Shown: positions 1 to 9,427, counted from the stretch's first letter. The stretch: 64,000 bases of DNA from JANNOG01 sp031398915 (GCA_031398915.1 JANNOG010000017.1:15225-79224), one strand, 5' to 3'. Notes: generated by a model not told the origin, from the letters alone. A program made the numbers and translations.

Positions 1-1
1 G

Positions 2-2515
2 CACGACCAGGCTGTCGATGACCACTTCCTCCCACGGCTCGTCGTCGGCGACGTCCACCCATCCGGATGACCGGGTCCTCGGGCCTTCGATCACCCGGGT
101 GCGACGGGCGTGCCGCACGATGGACAGGTAGGCCCGAGCTTGCAGGTCTGGTGCGAGACGGAGCATGGCCTCGCGCTTCGCCGCCGCGCCGACGCGTGCG
201 CGCTCGGCGTGGTCGTCGAGCAGTCGGTCCATGGACGTGGCCCAGTCGTCCACGGTCGCAGGCAGCATTCCGCTCGTACCGTGGATCACGAGCTCGCGGA
301 ACGGCTCCGTCGGTGCGCAGACGCTCGGGGTGCCCACCAGTGCCGCCTCGGACCACTTGATGGCAGATTTCGACTCGTTGAACAGGTCGAGTCTTGGGTC
401 GCCCGTCAGGTGCAACGGCGCCAGATTGACATCGACGTCACGGAGCAGGTCTGGTAACTCGAACCACGCACGCATGGGGATCCGGCGAACCCGGTCACTG
501 ACCACGGACAGCGCGGGCGTGGGCGTCAGGTGACCGCCCAACCACAACTCGACGTCGGGATGTGTGCCCATCACCCGTAGGACGGCGGGCTCGACCGAGG
601 CCCAGTCCTCGTCGTGTGTGGTGGTGCCACTGAAGTACCCGATCCGCAGGGGACCGGGCGTGCGGGGCCGACGAACGGCTGCGTCACTCAGCCGCCCGAG
701 CGCCGTGCCCACCCCGTTGGCGAATCGCCGGGTCGGTAGGCCGCTGACCTCCGTGACGCGATCACACAGCTGCTCGGTGCTGCCGACGAACAGGTCGCAC
801 GCCTCCATGGTGGTGCGGTAGCGAGCGACTCCGTGCCACCACAGCTCCTGTTCCTCGACCGGCAGGGCGGACAGCCCGCGGACGCGGCCGCGCAGCGACG
901 GGTCGAAGATGAGGTCGTCCACGTCGAACAGCAGCGGAACCGCTCTCGGGTCTCGGCGCACCGAATCGAGGACGCCGAGGAGCTGGACGGTGGCCGGGAC
1001 TCGGTAGCACACGACGGCGTCTGCAGCGGCGGCCAGCGCGGGCAGTTCGGGATCCCGGTACCACCTGATCTCGGTCTCGACACCCAGTCGTCGAAGGCCC
1101 GCGGCAGGAAGCTGAGCTCGATATCTGAGGGGTGCGCCCTGGATGCCGACGATGAAGAGCACTCGACGGACGTCGGGGGTGTCGTGTCGTCGCCCTGGAT
1201 TCGCCACCCCGCCCTCACCGCGACGCGTGGGATCACCGAGCGGGCGCGCCAGCTCGGTCGGTAGCGGGATAGGCCCGACACCGCCGGGCGGGTCGACGGG
1301 TAGGGGGTCCTTCGAGTCGGGTTCCGGTGCCGCGAGGAGGGTGGCGTAGAGCGACTCCAGCCCGTCGAGTTGGGTGGCCAAGGTTCGCACCGACGGAGGT
1401 TCCGCCGACCGCAAGGTCTCCAGCCGGCTCGGGTTCGTGACGATTTCCAGCAGTGTGGCGGCGAGTACCTCGGCATCCCCCGCGGGCACGACGAGACCGT
1501 TTCGCCCGTGGTCGACGACCTCGAGTGGTCCAGGCACGTCGGTGGTGACCACCGCGAGCCCGGCCAACAACGCCTCCCGGGTGATGAGCGAGTAGGTCTC
1601 GCGCGCGACCGAGGGCAGGACGAGGACGTCGTGTCGGTCCAGCACGTCGCTGAGTTCGTCCGGACGGTAGGCGGCGGAGACGGTGACCGCCGCAGGCAGG
1701 TCAGCCGCAGCTACCGAGTCCGCGACGCCGTATGCGGTCATCGCCCACCCCGGGCTCGCCGCCATGATGCGCACCGCATCGCACAGGATCGGCCAGCCCT
1801 TCATGGCGTCCGGGCCCCCGGTGTACAGAAGCCTCACGGGACCGGTGTGAGCCGTCACGACGCGCCGTGATGCCGATTCGTCCATGCCGTTCTCGTCCAC
1901 TCGCACCCTGGCGGGGTCGACTCCGTTGGCGACCAGGATCCGGGCCGCGGACGCGGACGGGGCCAACACGACATCGACCGCCCTGAGAGCACGATCCATT
2001 CGCTGGTTCCGGCGGTCGAGATGTTCTCGCCCGGCCTCGCACTGGCAGCCGCCGACCGCGACCACCAGGGGGCACGGTCGTGCCTCGCGATCGACGAGGA
2101 ACTGTCGAGCGCACTGCCACCAGAAGTCATGAGCGGTGAGGACCACCCGGGCGCCGAGGGCTGCCGCCTGCTCGACCAGGCCGACCCCCAGGGACTGCAG
2201 TGAGTGCAGATGCACCACGTCGGGGCGAAAGGACGACGCCCACGTGGCGAATGCAGCCGTCATGGCTGGGTTGTCGTACGTGAGTTCGTCGGCCCACCCG
2301 ATCCACGGATAGCTGGACACCCACCTGATGTGCACCCCGTGTCCGTCGTCCTCGTCCCACGTCGACATGGGTGCGTGAGCGCGATCGAGTGAGCCCGCGT
2401 AGACGGAGACCGTGTGCCCCCGGGCCGCCAGCCCTCGCGCGATTCGCTGCGGCACGAGGGTCCCGCCACTCACGAAATCGGGGGGGTAGTGCGCGGAAAC
2501 GATCAGGGTACGCAC
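2..2515 (-). CDS. Tandem two-domain GT4 glycosyltransferase, 3' end outside the window
   Basis: The minus-strand frame is open from a GTG at 2515 to the window edge (838 codons, no stop), so the C-terminus is missing. Two GT-B modules can be read. The first (about residues 1-400) has an N-terminal VSAHYPPDFVSGG segment, RPDVVHLHS, and the C-terminal nucleotide-sugar region with LEVVDHGRNGLVVPAGD, typical of GT4. The second (about 415-838) starts with VRRVLFIVGIQGAPLRYRAQ and contains LLFDVDDLIFD and FNESKSAIKWSEAALVGTPSV, like the GT4 modules of rhamnan and other glycan synthesis proteins. Cytoplasmic sugar transfer is inferred; donor and acceptor are unknown. It is divergent from the coiled-coil gene at 2566. 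TATCGT seven bases before the GTG suggests a leaderless start. Confidence 0.85.
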   Translation of the reverse strand, partial: MRTLIVSAHYPPDFVSGGTLVPQRIARGLAARGHTVSVYAGSLDRAHAPMSTWDEDDGHGVHIRWVSSYPWIGWADELTYDNPAMTAAFATWASSFRPDVVHLHSLQSLGVGLVEQAAALGARVVLTAHDFWWQCARQFLVDREARPCPLVVAVGGCQCEAGREHLDRRNQRMDRALRAVDVVLAPSASAARILVANGVDPARVRVDENGMDESASRRVVTAHTGPVRLLYTGGPDAMKGWPILCDAVRIMAASPGWAMTAYGVADSVAAADLPAAVTVSAAYRPDELSDVLDRHDVLVLPSVARETYSLITREALLAGLAVVTTDVPGPLEVVDHGRNGLVVPAGDAEVLAATLLEIVTNPSRLETLRSAEPPSVRTLATQLDGLESLYATLLAAPEPDSKDPLPVDPPGGVGPIPLPTELARPLGDPTRRGEGGVANPGRRHDTPDVRRVLFIVGIQGAPLRYRAQLPAAGLRRLGVETEIRWYRDPELPALAAAADAVVCYRVPATVQLLGVLDSVRRDPRAVPLLFDVDDLIFDPSLRGRVRGLSALPVEEQELWWHGVARYRTTMEACDLFVGSTEQLCDRVTEVSGLPTRRFANGVGTALGRLSDAAVRRPRTPGPLRIGYFSGTTTHDEDWASVEPAVLRVMGTHPDVELWLGGHLTPTPALSVVSDRVRRIPMRAWFELPDLLRDVDVNLAPLHLTGDPRLDLFNESKSAIKWSEAALVGTPSVCAPTEPFRELVIHGTSGMLPATVDDWATSMDRLLDDHAERARVGAAAKREAMLRLAPDLQARAYLSIVRHARRTRVIEGPRTRSSGWVDVADDEPWEEVVIDSLVV

Positions 2516-2522
2516 TGTCAGA

Positions 2523-2528
2523 ACGATA
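2523..2528 (-). promoter_or_regulatory. -10 element, leaderless start of the GT4 gene
   Basis: On the minus strand TATCGT is followed by seven bases and then the GTG at 2515. No Shine-Dalgarno sequence fits in between. Confidence 0.5.
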
Positions 2529-2553
2529 GCTGTCCGGCGTCCCCGACGGTGTA

Positions 2554-2559
2554 TACCCT
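2554..2559 (+). promoter_or_regulatory. -10 element, leaderless start of the coiled-coil gene
   Basis: TACCCT, six bases, then GTG at 2566. With the opposite-strand element at 2523-2528 it forms a compact divergent promoter. Confidence 0.5.
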
Positions 2560-2565
2560 GCGCAG

Positions 2566-2898
2566 GTGCCGAATGAATCAGTGACGATGGGGTCGCACCT
2601 CGAGGCGGCCGACAAGGCGCTCCGGAACCAGGCCGAACTCGATGCGCTCCGCCTTCGAGCATCTCGGTTGCGCACGCAACTCGCGCACGTGTCCGCCGAG
2701 AATCAGGACCTGCAATCGCAGGTTCAGGCACTGCAGCGACGGCTGGCCGCGCAGGACGCACACCCTCGACACGTCGTTCACACGGCTCCCGTGTCCGGGA
2801 CAGCCGGCAATCCTGCCCCGACCGTGCCGTATCGGGCGGCCCGCGCGCTCAGGCGACGTTTCCTTGCTGCGCTTCGCAGTAGCAGGCCCGCGTCATGA
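2566..2898 (+). CDS. Small coiled-coil protein of unknown function
   Basis: A 110-residue protein not recognised by family. Residues about 14-65 form a long amphipathic helix with heptad-like leucines (ALRNQAELDALRLRASRLRT, then QDLQSQVQALQRRLAAQD), predicted to be a coiled coil. The C-terminus is basic (RAARALRRRFLAALRSSR). There is no signal peptide or membrane segment. The start is a GTG six bases after a TACCCT -10 box, which argues that this is a real leaderless gene. It lies 19 bases upstream of a GT2 gene on the same strand, so it may be a scaffold or oligomerisation partner of that enzyme; this is inference. Confidence 0.6.
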   Translation: MPNESVTMGSHLEAADKALRNQAELDALRLRASRLRTQLAHVSAENQDLQSQVQALQRRLAAQDAHPRHVVHTAPVSGTAGNPAPTVPYRAARALRRRFLAALRSSRPAS

Positions 2899-2917
2899 AG
2901 ACCGGTCGCGTCCGGAC

Positions 2918-4525
2918 ATGACCGACTCCGTCACCCTCATCGTTCCCGTGCTGGAGGACCGTCCCACCGCACTGCTGCGGACTGCCTCCTCCGTCCTCGG
3001 TCAGGGACGTCGAGAGGTCAACCTCCATGTCCTGCTGGGTGACGGGACGCCGGGTTGTGCGCCGGTCGCCGGGGCGCTGGCCCGCCGGGACAGGGCGGCC
3101 ACCTGGAGCACGATGAGGGAGACCTCGATCGGCGCCGCACTGCAGGAGGCCCTGCCGGGCGTCACGACTCGCTTCTGTGGACTGCTCGACGTCGGAGACG
3201 CTCTGCTGCCGGGCACCCTGCGGTCGCTCCTTGCGGTCCTGGCGGCGGACGACTCGATCGATCTGGTCTACAGCGACGAACAATGGAATGTGGCCGCCGC
3301 TGCCGGCGACGAGGAGATGGAACTCGTCGTTCGACTGAAACCTCGGTTCTCGCCTCATTACCTCGAAGTGAACGACTACTTCGGCCGCCTGTCGATTTAC
3401 CGCACCAGCGCTCTACGGCGTGTCGGAGGGTGGCAGGCAAGTACCGGACTCGCGGTCGAGTGGGACGCCGCGCTGCGACTCGCGGACGGGCTGACACCCG
3501 GACGGTCCATCGTCCATCTGCCCATGATTGCGGTGCATCGCGACCACTGCCCGAGTGAGCTCGACACAACACCGGCTGCGTCGGCGGCCGCCGAGGGGGC
3601 CCGCGAGGATGGTAGGGCCGCGGTGCAGGAACACCTCGGGCGAATACGGCAATACGGTGACGCAGTGCCCGCGCCTCTACCAGGATTCGTCTCGATCCGC
3701 AGACGCATCACCCAACCGGCACCCGAAGTGTCGATCATCATTCCGACTGCCGGAGCCCACCGGACCGTCCAGGGCGAAGACGTAGAGCTGATCACCCACT
3801 GCCTGGACAATCTGGTTGCACGGACTCGGTACTCCGCCTGGCGCGCGCAGGTCGTCATCAGTGCCCACGCGCCGGCCGATCTCGACGAGCGACTGGCGGG
3901 CCGCTTCGCACCCCGGATATCGACGTTGCGACTGCCTCCGGGGCCGTTCAACTTCTCCACATCCGTCAATGCCGGCGTGGAGACCACCACAGGCCCCCTC
4001 GTCCTTCTACTGAACGACGACGTGATACCGCTGGACGAGGACTGGCTCGGCGTTCTTGTCGCGACCGCAACGGACTCGCGCGTCGGTGTGGTCGGGGCCA
4101 AGCTCCTCGATGCCGAGGGACGGGTTCAGCATGCAGGTGTCACCCATGACGACGACCACCATCCGTCACACGCCCATCAAGCGGAGTCAGCAACAGGCAA
4201 TACTGGTCATTTTGGATCATTGGTCGTGCAAGCCAACTACTCTGCGATGACTGCGGCCTGTCTGTTGACCCCCCGCGATGTGTTCGAGGAGGTGGGCGGG
4301 TTCTGGCCCGGACTGTCCGTAGCCTACGGTGACGTCGATTACTGCTGGAAGGTGACCACGACAGGGCGCTGGTGCGTGCTGGCGCCGGACGCCGTTCTAC
4401 GCCACTACGAGAGCAGCAGTCGCGACCCCCGGGTGGATCCTGCCGAACTCCACACGTATCTACAGAGTTGGGCAGACCATGCTCACGCCGATATCGCTGA
4501 GCAATTCAGGACTATCAAGGAGTGA
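2918..4525 (+). CDS. Glycosyltransferase with two GT2 domains
   Basis: A 535-residue protein. The start is placed at the ATG at 2918 because GT2 homology begins at once (SVTLIVPVLEDRPTALLRTA); the frame is open further upstream but there overlaps the coiled-coil gene. The first GT2-like domain covers about residues 1-215 (LVYSDEQWN near 120). The second, about 255-520, has PEVSIIIPTAG, the donor/metal region LLLNDDVIPLDEDW and a conserved VAYGDVDYCWK acceptor-side motif. The architecture is common in surface polysaccharide loci. Its stop overlaps the next start as GTGA, so the two are translationally coupled. The sugar specificity cannot be read from sequence. Confidence 0.85.
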   Translation: MTDSVTLIVPVLEDRPTALLRTASSVLGQGRREVNLHVLLGDGTPGCAPVAGALARRDRAATWSTMRETSIGAALQEALPGVTTRFCGLLDVGDALLPGTLRSLLAVLAADDSIDLVYSDEQWNVAAAAGDEEMELVVRLKPRFSPHYLEVNDYFGRLSIYRTSALRRVGGWQASTGLAVEWDAALRLADGLTPGRSIVHLPMIAVHRDHCPSELDTTPAASAAAEGAREDGRAAVQEHLGRIRQYGDAVPAPLPGFVSIRRRITQPAPEVSIIIPTAGAHRTVQGEDVELITHCLDNLVARTRYSAWRAQVVISAHAPADLDERLAGRFAPRISTLRLPPGPFNFSTSVNAGVETTTGPLVLLLNDDVIPLDEDWLGVLVATATDSRVGVVGAKLLDAEGRVQHAGVTHDDDHHPSHAHQAESATGNTGHFGSLVVQANYSAMTAACLLTPRDVFEEVGGFWPGLSVAYGDVDYCWKVTTTGRWCVLAPDAVLRHYESSSRDPRVDPAELHTYLQSWADHAHADIAEQFRTIKE

Positions 4526-5982
4526 TCTCAGTCGAAGCGACACAACCGCTTCCTATGCCCAGCATCGAAGCGGGGCCCCACGACGACGATCGCACGGTTG
4601 CACCCCCCAGGACATGGGTACACGCAATCGAGGAGTGGTGGGAACAATCCCGGTTGGCTGGTGCGGCCAGTCTGCTCATTCTGGTGGTCGTCCCGCTTGT
4701 TCTCGTGGGACTCCATCTGAGTGCATACCCGCAGTTGTCACCCGCGGACGAACAGGCGCATGCGGACTATGTGGTTCGTGCTCCCGGCCTCCTACCCGTG
4801 GTGTCCGGTGACCGGTGGAGCGAGGAGGTGCTTCGCGCGGAGGCATGCCGGGGAATAGACAGCGGATTCGTACCTCCCCCCTGCGATTCCCCCGTCCTCC
4901 GACCCGAACAATTCGAATTACTCGGATACAACACCGCTTATATTCACCCGCCCACGTACTACAATGCGACTGCGATCGTCGCCGATGTCCTCGTGGCAGT
5001 CGGGGCCGCTGGTGAGGTTTTCGGGGCAGCGCGGGCGACCGGGGCGCTGTGGTTGATCGCCGGCATGCTCGTCGCCTGGTGGTCGGCCAGAAACCTTGGT
5101 GCGAGTCGACGGAGCACGCTGGGTGCCCTGATGCTGGTGATGGGTGCCCCGGGTATCGTCCTTATGTCGTCGACGATAACGCCGGACGCCAGCAATATGT
5201 TGGTCGGCGCCGTTATCGTGGCCGCCGTCATCAAGGCTGACAAGGGATTGAGCAGGTGGACAGTGGTATGCCTGGTCGCCGCCGGTCTCATCTCGTCCGG
5301 TATCAAACTCCAGAATGTGATCGGGCTCGCTCCGCCTTTCCTCTACCTTGTTCTCCGAGCTGCCGCCGATGCCCGGGCCATGGAGCCGGGACGGCGTATC
5401 GTCTCCGCCCTGCGGAGCAGGTTCGCTCTGTCGGCGGGCCTCCTGGTTGTGCCTGCGGCCGTTGTCGCCGTCGGGTGGTCGGCGGTGTGGGCGGCGGCGG
5501 CGGAGGTGCCTCCTGACGAACTTCCGGCCGCGGGTCTGCTGGCCGGGGATCCGCTGGGTCTGGCCTACCTGGCCTTCGGCGACTTCCTGCCCCCGACCGC
5601 CTTCTATCAAGCCGAGTCGCTGGTCAGACTCCCGGTACTCGCGTGGTCGCAGGTCACCGACTGGCTGATCATCGGGGCACTGTTCACAGCGATCGTGGCC
5701 GCGGCGGTGACAGGTCTGTCGACGGGTCGGCTCCGCGAGTTGTCAGCCTGGTCATGGGCATGTGTCGTGGCGGGCGTTCTGGGAGGTCCCGTGCTGGTGG
5801 CCCTGTCCTACCTCACGCTGGGTACCGCGTTCCCGATCCCGGAGCGCTACGGGGCCACCATGCTCATCCCGATGATTCTCGTCGTGGCGGGTATCGCATC
5901 AGGAGTCTGGGCGCAGCGAGCGCTGCTGGCAGCCGGGGTGATAACCGTCGGGCTCGAGGTGATCGCCCTCACGGTCGGGTGA
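4522..5982 (+). CDS. DUF2142-like polytopic membrane protein
   Basis: A 486-residue integral membrane protein. A cytoplasmic N-terminus of about 50 residues precedes a first membrane helix (SLLILVVVPLVLVGLHL). The following loop carries SPADEQAHADYV, matching the acidic DE..H motif of the DUF2142 family, whose layout resembles GT-C glycosyltransferases. A loop with a Cys pair (EACRG and PPPCD) and about nine further helices follow. A role in lipid-linked sugar transfer or polymer modification outside the membrane is inferred from family and context. The GTG at 4522 overlaps the preceding stop. It converges with the GT2 gene ending at 5987. Confidence 0.75.
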   Translation: MISVEATQPLPMPSIEAGPHDDDRTVAPPRTWVHAIEEWWEQSRLAGAASLLILVVVPLVLVGLHLSAYPQLSPADEQAHADYVVRAPGLLPVVSGDRWSEEVLRAEACRGIDSGFVPPPCDSPVLRPEQFELLGYNTAYIHPPTYYNATAIVADVLVAVGAAGEVFGAARATGALWLIAGMLVAWWSARNLGASRRSTLGALMLVMGAPGIVLMSSTITPDASNMLVGAVIVAAVIKADKGLSRWTVVCLVAAGLISSGIKLQNVIGLAPPFLYLVLRAAADARAMEPGRRIVSALRSRFALSAGLLVVPAAVVAVGWSAVWAAAAEVPPDELPAAGLLAGDPLGLAYLAFGDFLPPTAFYQAESLVRLPVLAWSQVTDWLIIGALFTAIVAAAVTGLSTGRLRELSAWSWACVVAGVLGGPVLVALSYLTLGTAFPIPERYGATMLIPMILVVAGIASGVWAQRALLAAGVITVGLEVIALTVG

Positions 5983-5986
5983 CGTC

Positions 5987-7027
5987 CTACAGCGCCCGGC
6001 GAGCGACGTCCCACCATCGCGCCAGAATCCCCTGGAGCACGTCGGCGCCCGGTGGCAGGGCGACGGCTTTCGGATCGAACCGCGCCGTGAGCAGCGACGC
6101 CAGGTCGCCGTCGGCGACGGTGCGCGTGGATTGCACGAGGCTTCGTCGCCGCGCCACCCACCGAGCGTGGCCGATGAGCCACCACCACCCGCGCAGCTTG
6201 GCCCGACCCCAGCCCTGGCGCCAGGCGACCAGGACCATCGCCAATTCGAACGCCAGTAGGGGCAGTGCCAGCAGGACCAGCATCCGCCACCCCCAGCACG
6301 TGAGGACGAAGGCCAGCCGGTTGCGTTCCAGCAGGTACTGCTTGAGCGGATTGCGGCTGAACTCGTAGTGGTGGAACGCAACAGCGGTGGGTTCGTAGCG
6401 CACCTGCCAACCGTGCTGCCAGCATCGCCAGCTCAATTCGGCATCCTCCACATAGGCGAAGAACTCGCGGCACAGCCCGCCCAGGTCGTCCCACACCGCG
6501 CGACGAATGATCATCGCCGCCCCCGACGCGCTGGCCACGGGCCCGGCGACGGCATGTGCGGACGCCGGGTCGTTCAGCCCGCCCGCCCAGCTGAGACCCA
6601 GGACGTGCAGTGGGTTGCCCACGGTGTTGACGAGGTCGGGCTGCGCCGCCAGGCGGACACACGCGGTGGTGATGGCGACTCCGGGCACGGCCACGGCGAC
6701 GGCCAGAGCACGGAGGGCATCCGGGGCGAGGATGGCGTCACTGTTGACGAGCGCGAGCAGTGGCGGCGGTGGGTCGAGCAGGGCGAGCGCGTCGGTACCG
6801 GCGTGGACACCACCCGTGAAACCGAGGTTCTCGCCGGGAGTGATCACGCGCATCAGTGGGTGCGGGTCAAGCGCCGCGACCGCCGCGCGCGCCCCGTTGT
6901 CGACCACCACGAGGTTCACGTCGACCTCGACCTGGGTCAGGACGGCCGTCACCGCCTGCCTCAGCCAGGGTTCGTCCCCGTACCCCAGGATCACGACTCC
7001 GACATGCGGCCTCACGTCGCTGCCCAT
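5987..7027 (-). CDS. GT2 family glycosyltransferase (rhamnosyltransferase-like)
   Basis: A 346-residue protein, last gene of the five-gene minus-strand rmlA operon. The GT-A fold shows VGVVILGYGDEPWLRQAV at the N-terminus, VVVDNGA, LALVNSDA as the DXD equivalent and FAYVEDAELSWRCWQHG, the pattern of WbbL/RfbN-type GT2 enzymes. A hydrophobic region near residues 240-280 suggests membrane association. Two starts are possible: ATG at 7027, or GTG at 7015 in a GTGA overlap with the flippase gene like the other junctions of this operon. With rmlA in the operon a dTDP-rhamnose donor is plausible but unproven. Confidence 0.82.
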   Translation of the reverse strand: MGSDVRPHVGVVILGYGDEPWLRQAVTAVLTQVEVDVNLVVVDNGARAAVAALDPHPLMRVITPGENLGFTGGVHAGTDALALLDPPPPLLALVNSDAILAPDALRALAVAVAVPGVAITTACVRLAAQPDLVNTVGNPLHVLGLSWAGGLNDPASAHAVAGPVASASGAAMIIRRAVWDDLGGLCREFFAYVEDAELSWRCWQHGWQVRYEPTAVAFHHYEFSRNPLKQYLLERNRLAFVLTCWGWRMLVLLALPLLAFELAMVLVAWRQGWGRAKLRGWWWLIGHARWVARRRSLVQSTRTVADGDLASLLTARFDPKAVALPPGADVLQGILARWWDVARRAL

Positions 7028-8259
7028 TGGCGCAGTGCCCCCGCTGTGCTGACCAGGTGGACCAGGGCGGCCGCCAGCGCCCCCGCGAACAGACCGATCC
7101 CGACCGCTGTGGCCAGCGGTAACGGCAGCAGGCAACCCGCGGCGGCGACGACGATGCCGACCAGCCAACCGATCGCGGCGTGGCGATCAGCGTGCAGCGC
7201 GAGCACCGCCTGAGAGGCCGAGGTGGCGATCATCATGGCGCCACCACCGACCGCCAGCAGGACCAGCAACGCGAGGCTCGTGTCGAAGCGGTCGCTGAAG
7301 ATCGCCCTCACCGCCAGTGGGCCCACGACCGCCACAGCAAGGGTGCCGGCGACCCCGACCACGGCCGTCGCCGACATGACGGTGCGCACCGTTCGACGGA
7401 ACGCGGCTGCGTCGCGGGTCGTGGATGCCGCGGCGAGGGCCGGGAGCAGCACCGCCTGGATCGCCGCGTAGAGGAACAACGGCAGGCGGGCCACCACGAG
7501 AACGGCGAGGAAACCCCCTGCCGAGGTCGCTTCACGCGGATCGGCCAGCAGTTCCACGGCGATCGGTCCGGCATTGGCGAGCACTGCGGCCAACAGCGAG
7601 GCAACCGTCAGCCCCACGATGCCCTCGCGCGCCCACGCAGTCATCGGCACTCCGCGTAGCGCCCGCGGCCGACCGGTCGTCAGCAGCACGGCGACCACGG
7701 GTGCCAGCGCCAGCACCGCCACATACGTGCTGGCGGTATCCACACCCAGCGCGCCCAACGTCGCGGCGCCCGCCACCCGCAGGCCACCGTCGACACCCAG
7801 TTGCCAGCCGTAGCGGCCGTACTGCCCGGCCCCTGCGAGCAGGCCGCGGACCAGATAGGCCAGCGCCAGACCGGCGAAGGCGACGACGAGCCAGACGACC
7901 AGGGCGGGGCTGGACCCGAAGAGATCGTCGCCCAACAACAGGTAGGCGGGTACGGCGAGGACGGCCAGCACGGCGACGAGCAGGCATGCGCCGACGACCA
8001 GCCGTCGAACCGCCCCAACGTCGCTGTGACCACCGGTCGCGGCGGTGCGCCGTGCCAGCTGTTGTTCCAAGGACACGAACACCCCGATTCCCACCCCGTT
8101 GACCAGCGACCAGGCCACGGAGAGGGAGTCGAACTGCGCCGGCGGCAGCGACTGCCCGGCGATCCCGAGATAGGCGTAGGCGGAGATTCCCAACACGCCC
8201 AACCCGGCGCCCACCGCCACGACATGCCCGGGAATGCCGGTGGGAAGCGGTCGGGTCAC
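7012..8259 (-). CDS. Polysaccharide/lipid-linked oligosaccharide flippase (PST/MATE-like)
   Basis: A 415-residue membrane protein with about 12 hydrophobic helices, the length and pattern of Wzx/MurJ-like exporters. Start is GTG at 8259 in a GTGA overlap with the DUF2304 gene; the frame upstream lies over that gene. Early residues VVAVGAGLGVLGISAYAYLG form helix 1, and SLEQQLARR lies in an early cytoplasmic loop. Its place among glycosyltransferases and rmlA suggests export of an undecaprenyl- or decaprenyl-linked glycan across the inner membrane. The substrate is inferred only from neighbours. Confidence 0.8.
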   Translation of the reverse strand: MTRPLPTGIPGHVVAVGAGLGVLGISAYAYLGIAGQSLPPAQFDSLSVAWSLVNGVGIGVFVSLEQQLARRTAATGGHSDVGAVRRLVVGACLLVAVLAVLAVPAYLLLGDDLFGSSPALVVWLVVAFAGLALAYLVRGLLAGAGQYGRYGWQLGVDGGLRVAGAATLGALGVDTASTYVAVLALAPVVAVLLTTGRPRALRGVPMTAWAREGIVGLTVASLLAAVLANAGPIAVELLADPREATSAGGFLAVLVVARLPLFLYAAIQAVLLPALAAASTTRDAAAFRRTVRTVMSATAVVGVAGTLAVAVVGPLAVRAIFSDRFDTSLALLVLLAVGGGAMMIATSASQAVLALHADRHAAIGWLVGIVVAAAGCLLPLPLATAVGIGLFAGALAAALVHLVSTAGALRQWAAT

Positions 8260-8630
8260 CCACCGAGCCGATCGGGGCGGGTATCCGTGGTCGCCTCCAG
8301 GCTCTCGACCCGCAGTCGCAGGACGCCGACCTCTTCGGCGAGCGTGCGCGTCTGGTCTTCGAGGGTCGATATCTCGGCACTGAGCTGGACCGAAACAATG
8401 AGCAGGACCGCCGCGGCAGCCAGGAACACCAGGTTGACCGGTGCCTGGAAGCCCAGCAGGTCCGCAGTCCAGAACAGCCACCCTGGTATCAGCGACACCA
8501 CCAGCACCCCGGCGCCGAGCGCAAGCCACAGCACGGCGTACTTCTCGCGCAGTCGCCGTCGGCGCAGCAGATCAGCCATGACGACCAACGTGACCAGGGC
8601 TGCGACGAGGGCGAACGGGTAGGCGGTCAC
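8256..8630 (-). CDS. DUF2304 membrane protein
   Basis: A 124-residue protein with three predicted membrane helices (YPFALVAALVTLVVMADLL, YAVLWLALGAGVLVVSLIPG, VNLVFLAAAAVLLIVSVQL), a REKYAVLW motif between helices 1 and 2 and a C-terminal coiled coil (LEDQTRTLAEEVGVLRLRVE). This is the DUF2304 layout. Such genes are usually next to a DPM1-like GT2, as here, and may act as its membrane partner. Start is GTG 8630, overlapping the GT2 stop as GTGA. It is translationally coupled on both sides. Confidence 0.82.
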   Translation of the reverse strand: MTAYPFALVAALVTLVVMADLLRRRRLREKYAVLWLALGAGVLVVSLIPGWLFWTADLLGFQAPVNLVFLAAAAVLLIVSVQLSAEISTLEDQTRTLAEEVGVLRLRVESLEATTDTRPDRLGG

Positions 8631-9427
8631 GGTGCGGTCCGAGTCTCGGGCACCTGAGGCGACCTGCTCGCGGGTCGGCTCAGTGCGACCAGGAGGGCGA
8701 GGAACGCCCGGGCCAGATAGACGGCCGCCTTGACCGGGCTGTGCGAGGGGGTGCCCCCCAAGCGGGGCCGCATCGCCACTGCCACCTGCTCGACGCGACA
8801 TCCGGCCCGTGACGCGATGACCAGCGATTCGACGGTGTCACCGAGGTACTCGGCGGGGTAGTGCCGGGCGAACAGGGCGATCGCGCGGGGCCCGCTGGCG
8901 CGGAAGCCCGACGTGGTGTCGGTCAGCCGGGTCGCGGCAACCCGTGAGAGCGTCCGGGCCAGGACGACCATCGCCCACCGGCGCGGGCCCCGCACGGTGT
9001 ACTGGCCGCGCTCGGCGAAGCGGGCGCCGATCACGATGTCTGCGGGCGAATCCGCGCGTTCGAGTGGTGCCAGCAACCGGTGGACCTCGCCCGGGTCGTG
9101 CTGCCCGTCCGCGTCCACCTGCACGACGACCGTCGCTCCGATGACCTGTGCCCAGCGGAACCCCGTCCGCATCGCACCGCCCACGCCGAGGTTGAACGGC
9201 AGGTCCACGACATCCGCCCCGGCCCGGCGGGCGACCGCGACGGTCGCGTCGGTCGACCCGTCGTTGACGACGAGGACGTGTGCACCGGGGAGGGCGGCGT
9301 GCACCTCGCCGATGACCGAAGCGACTGTCGCCTCCTCGTTCCACGCCGGGATCACGACGAGGACGCGGTCCAGCTCCGGCACGGGCGCCAGGCTAGCTGG
9401 CTGGTGATCAGCGAGGGGCGTCACCAT
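8627..9427 (-). CDS. GT2 glycosyltransferase, polyprenyl-phosphate sugar synthase-like
   Basis: A 266-residue GT-A protein resembling dolichyl/polyprenyl-phosphate mannose or glucose synthases: RVLVVIPAWNEEATVASVI, VVNDGSTDATVAVA, QVDADGQHDPGEV (DXD) and DTTSGFRASGPRAI. There are no multi-helix C-terminal membrane domains, and the neighbouring DUF2304 protein may supply the anchor. It probably loads a sugar from a nucleotide donor onto a polyprenyl phosphate. Start is ATG 9427, or GTG 9424, which overlaps the rmlA stop as GTGA. Confidence 0.85.
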   Translation of the reverse strand: MVTPLADHQPASLAPVPELDRVLVVIPAWNEEATVASVIGEVHAALPGAHVLVVNDGSTDATVAVARRAGADVVDLPFNLGVGGAMRTGFRWAQVIGATVVVQVDADGQHDPGEVHRLLAPLERADSPADIVIGARFAERGQYTVRGPRRWAMVVLARTLSRVAATRLTDTTSGFRASGPRAIALFARHYPAEYLGDTVESLVIASRAGCRVEQVAVAMRPRLGGTPSHSPVKAAVYLARAFLALLVALSRPASRSPQVPETRTAP

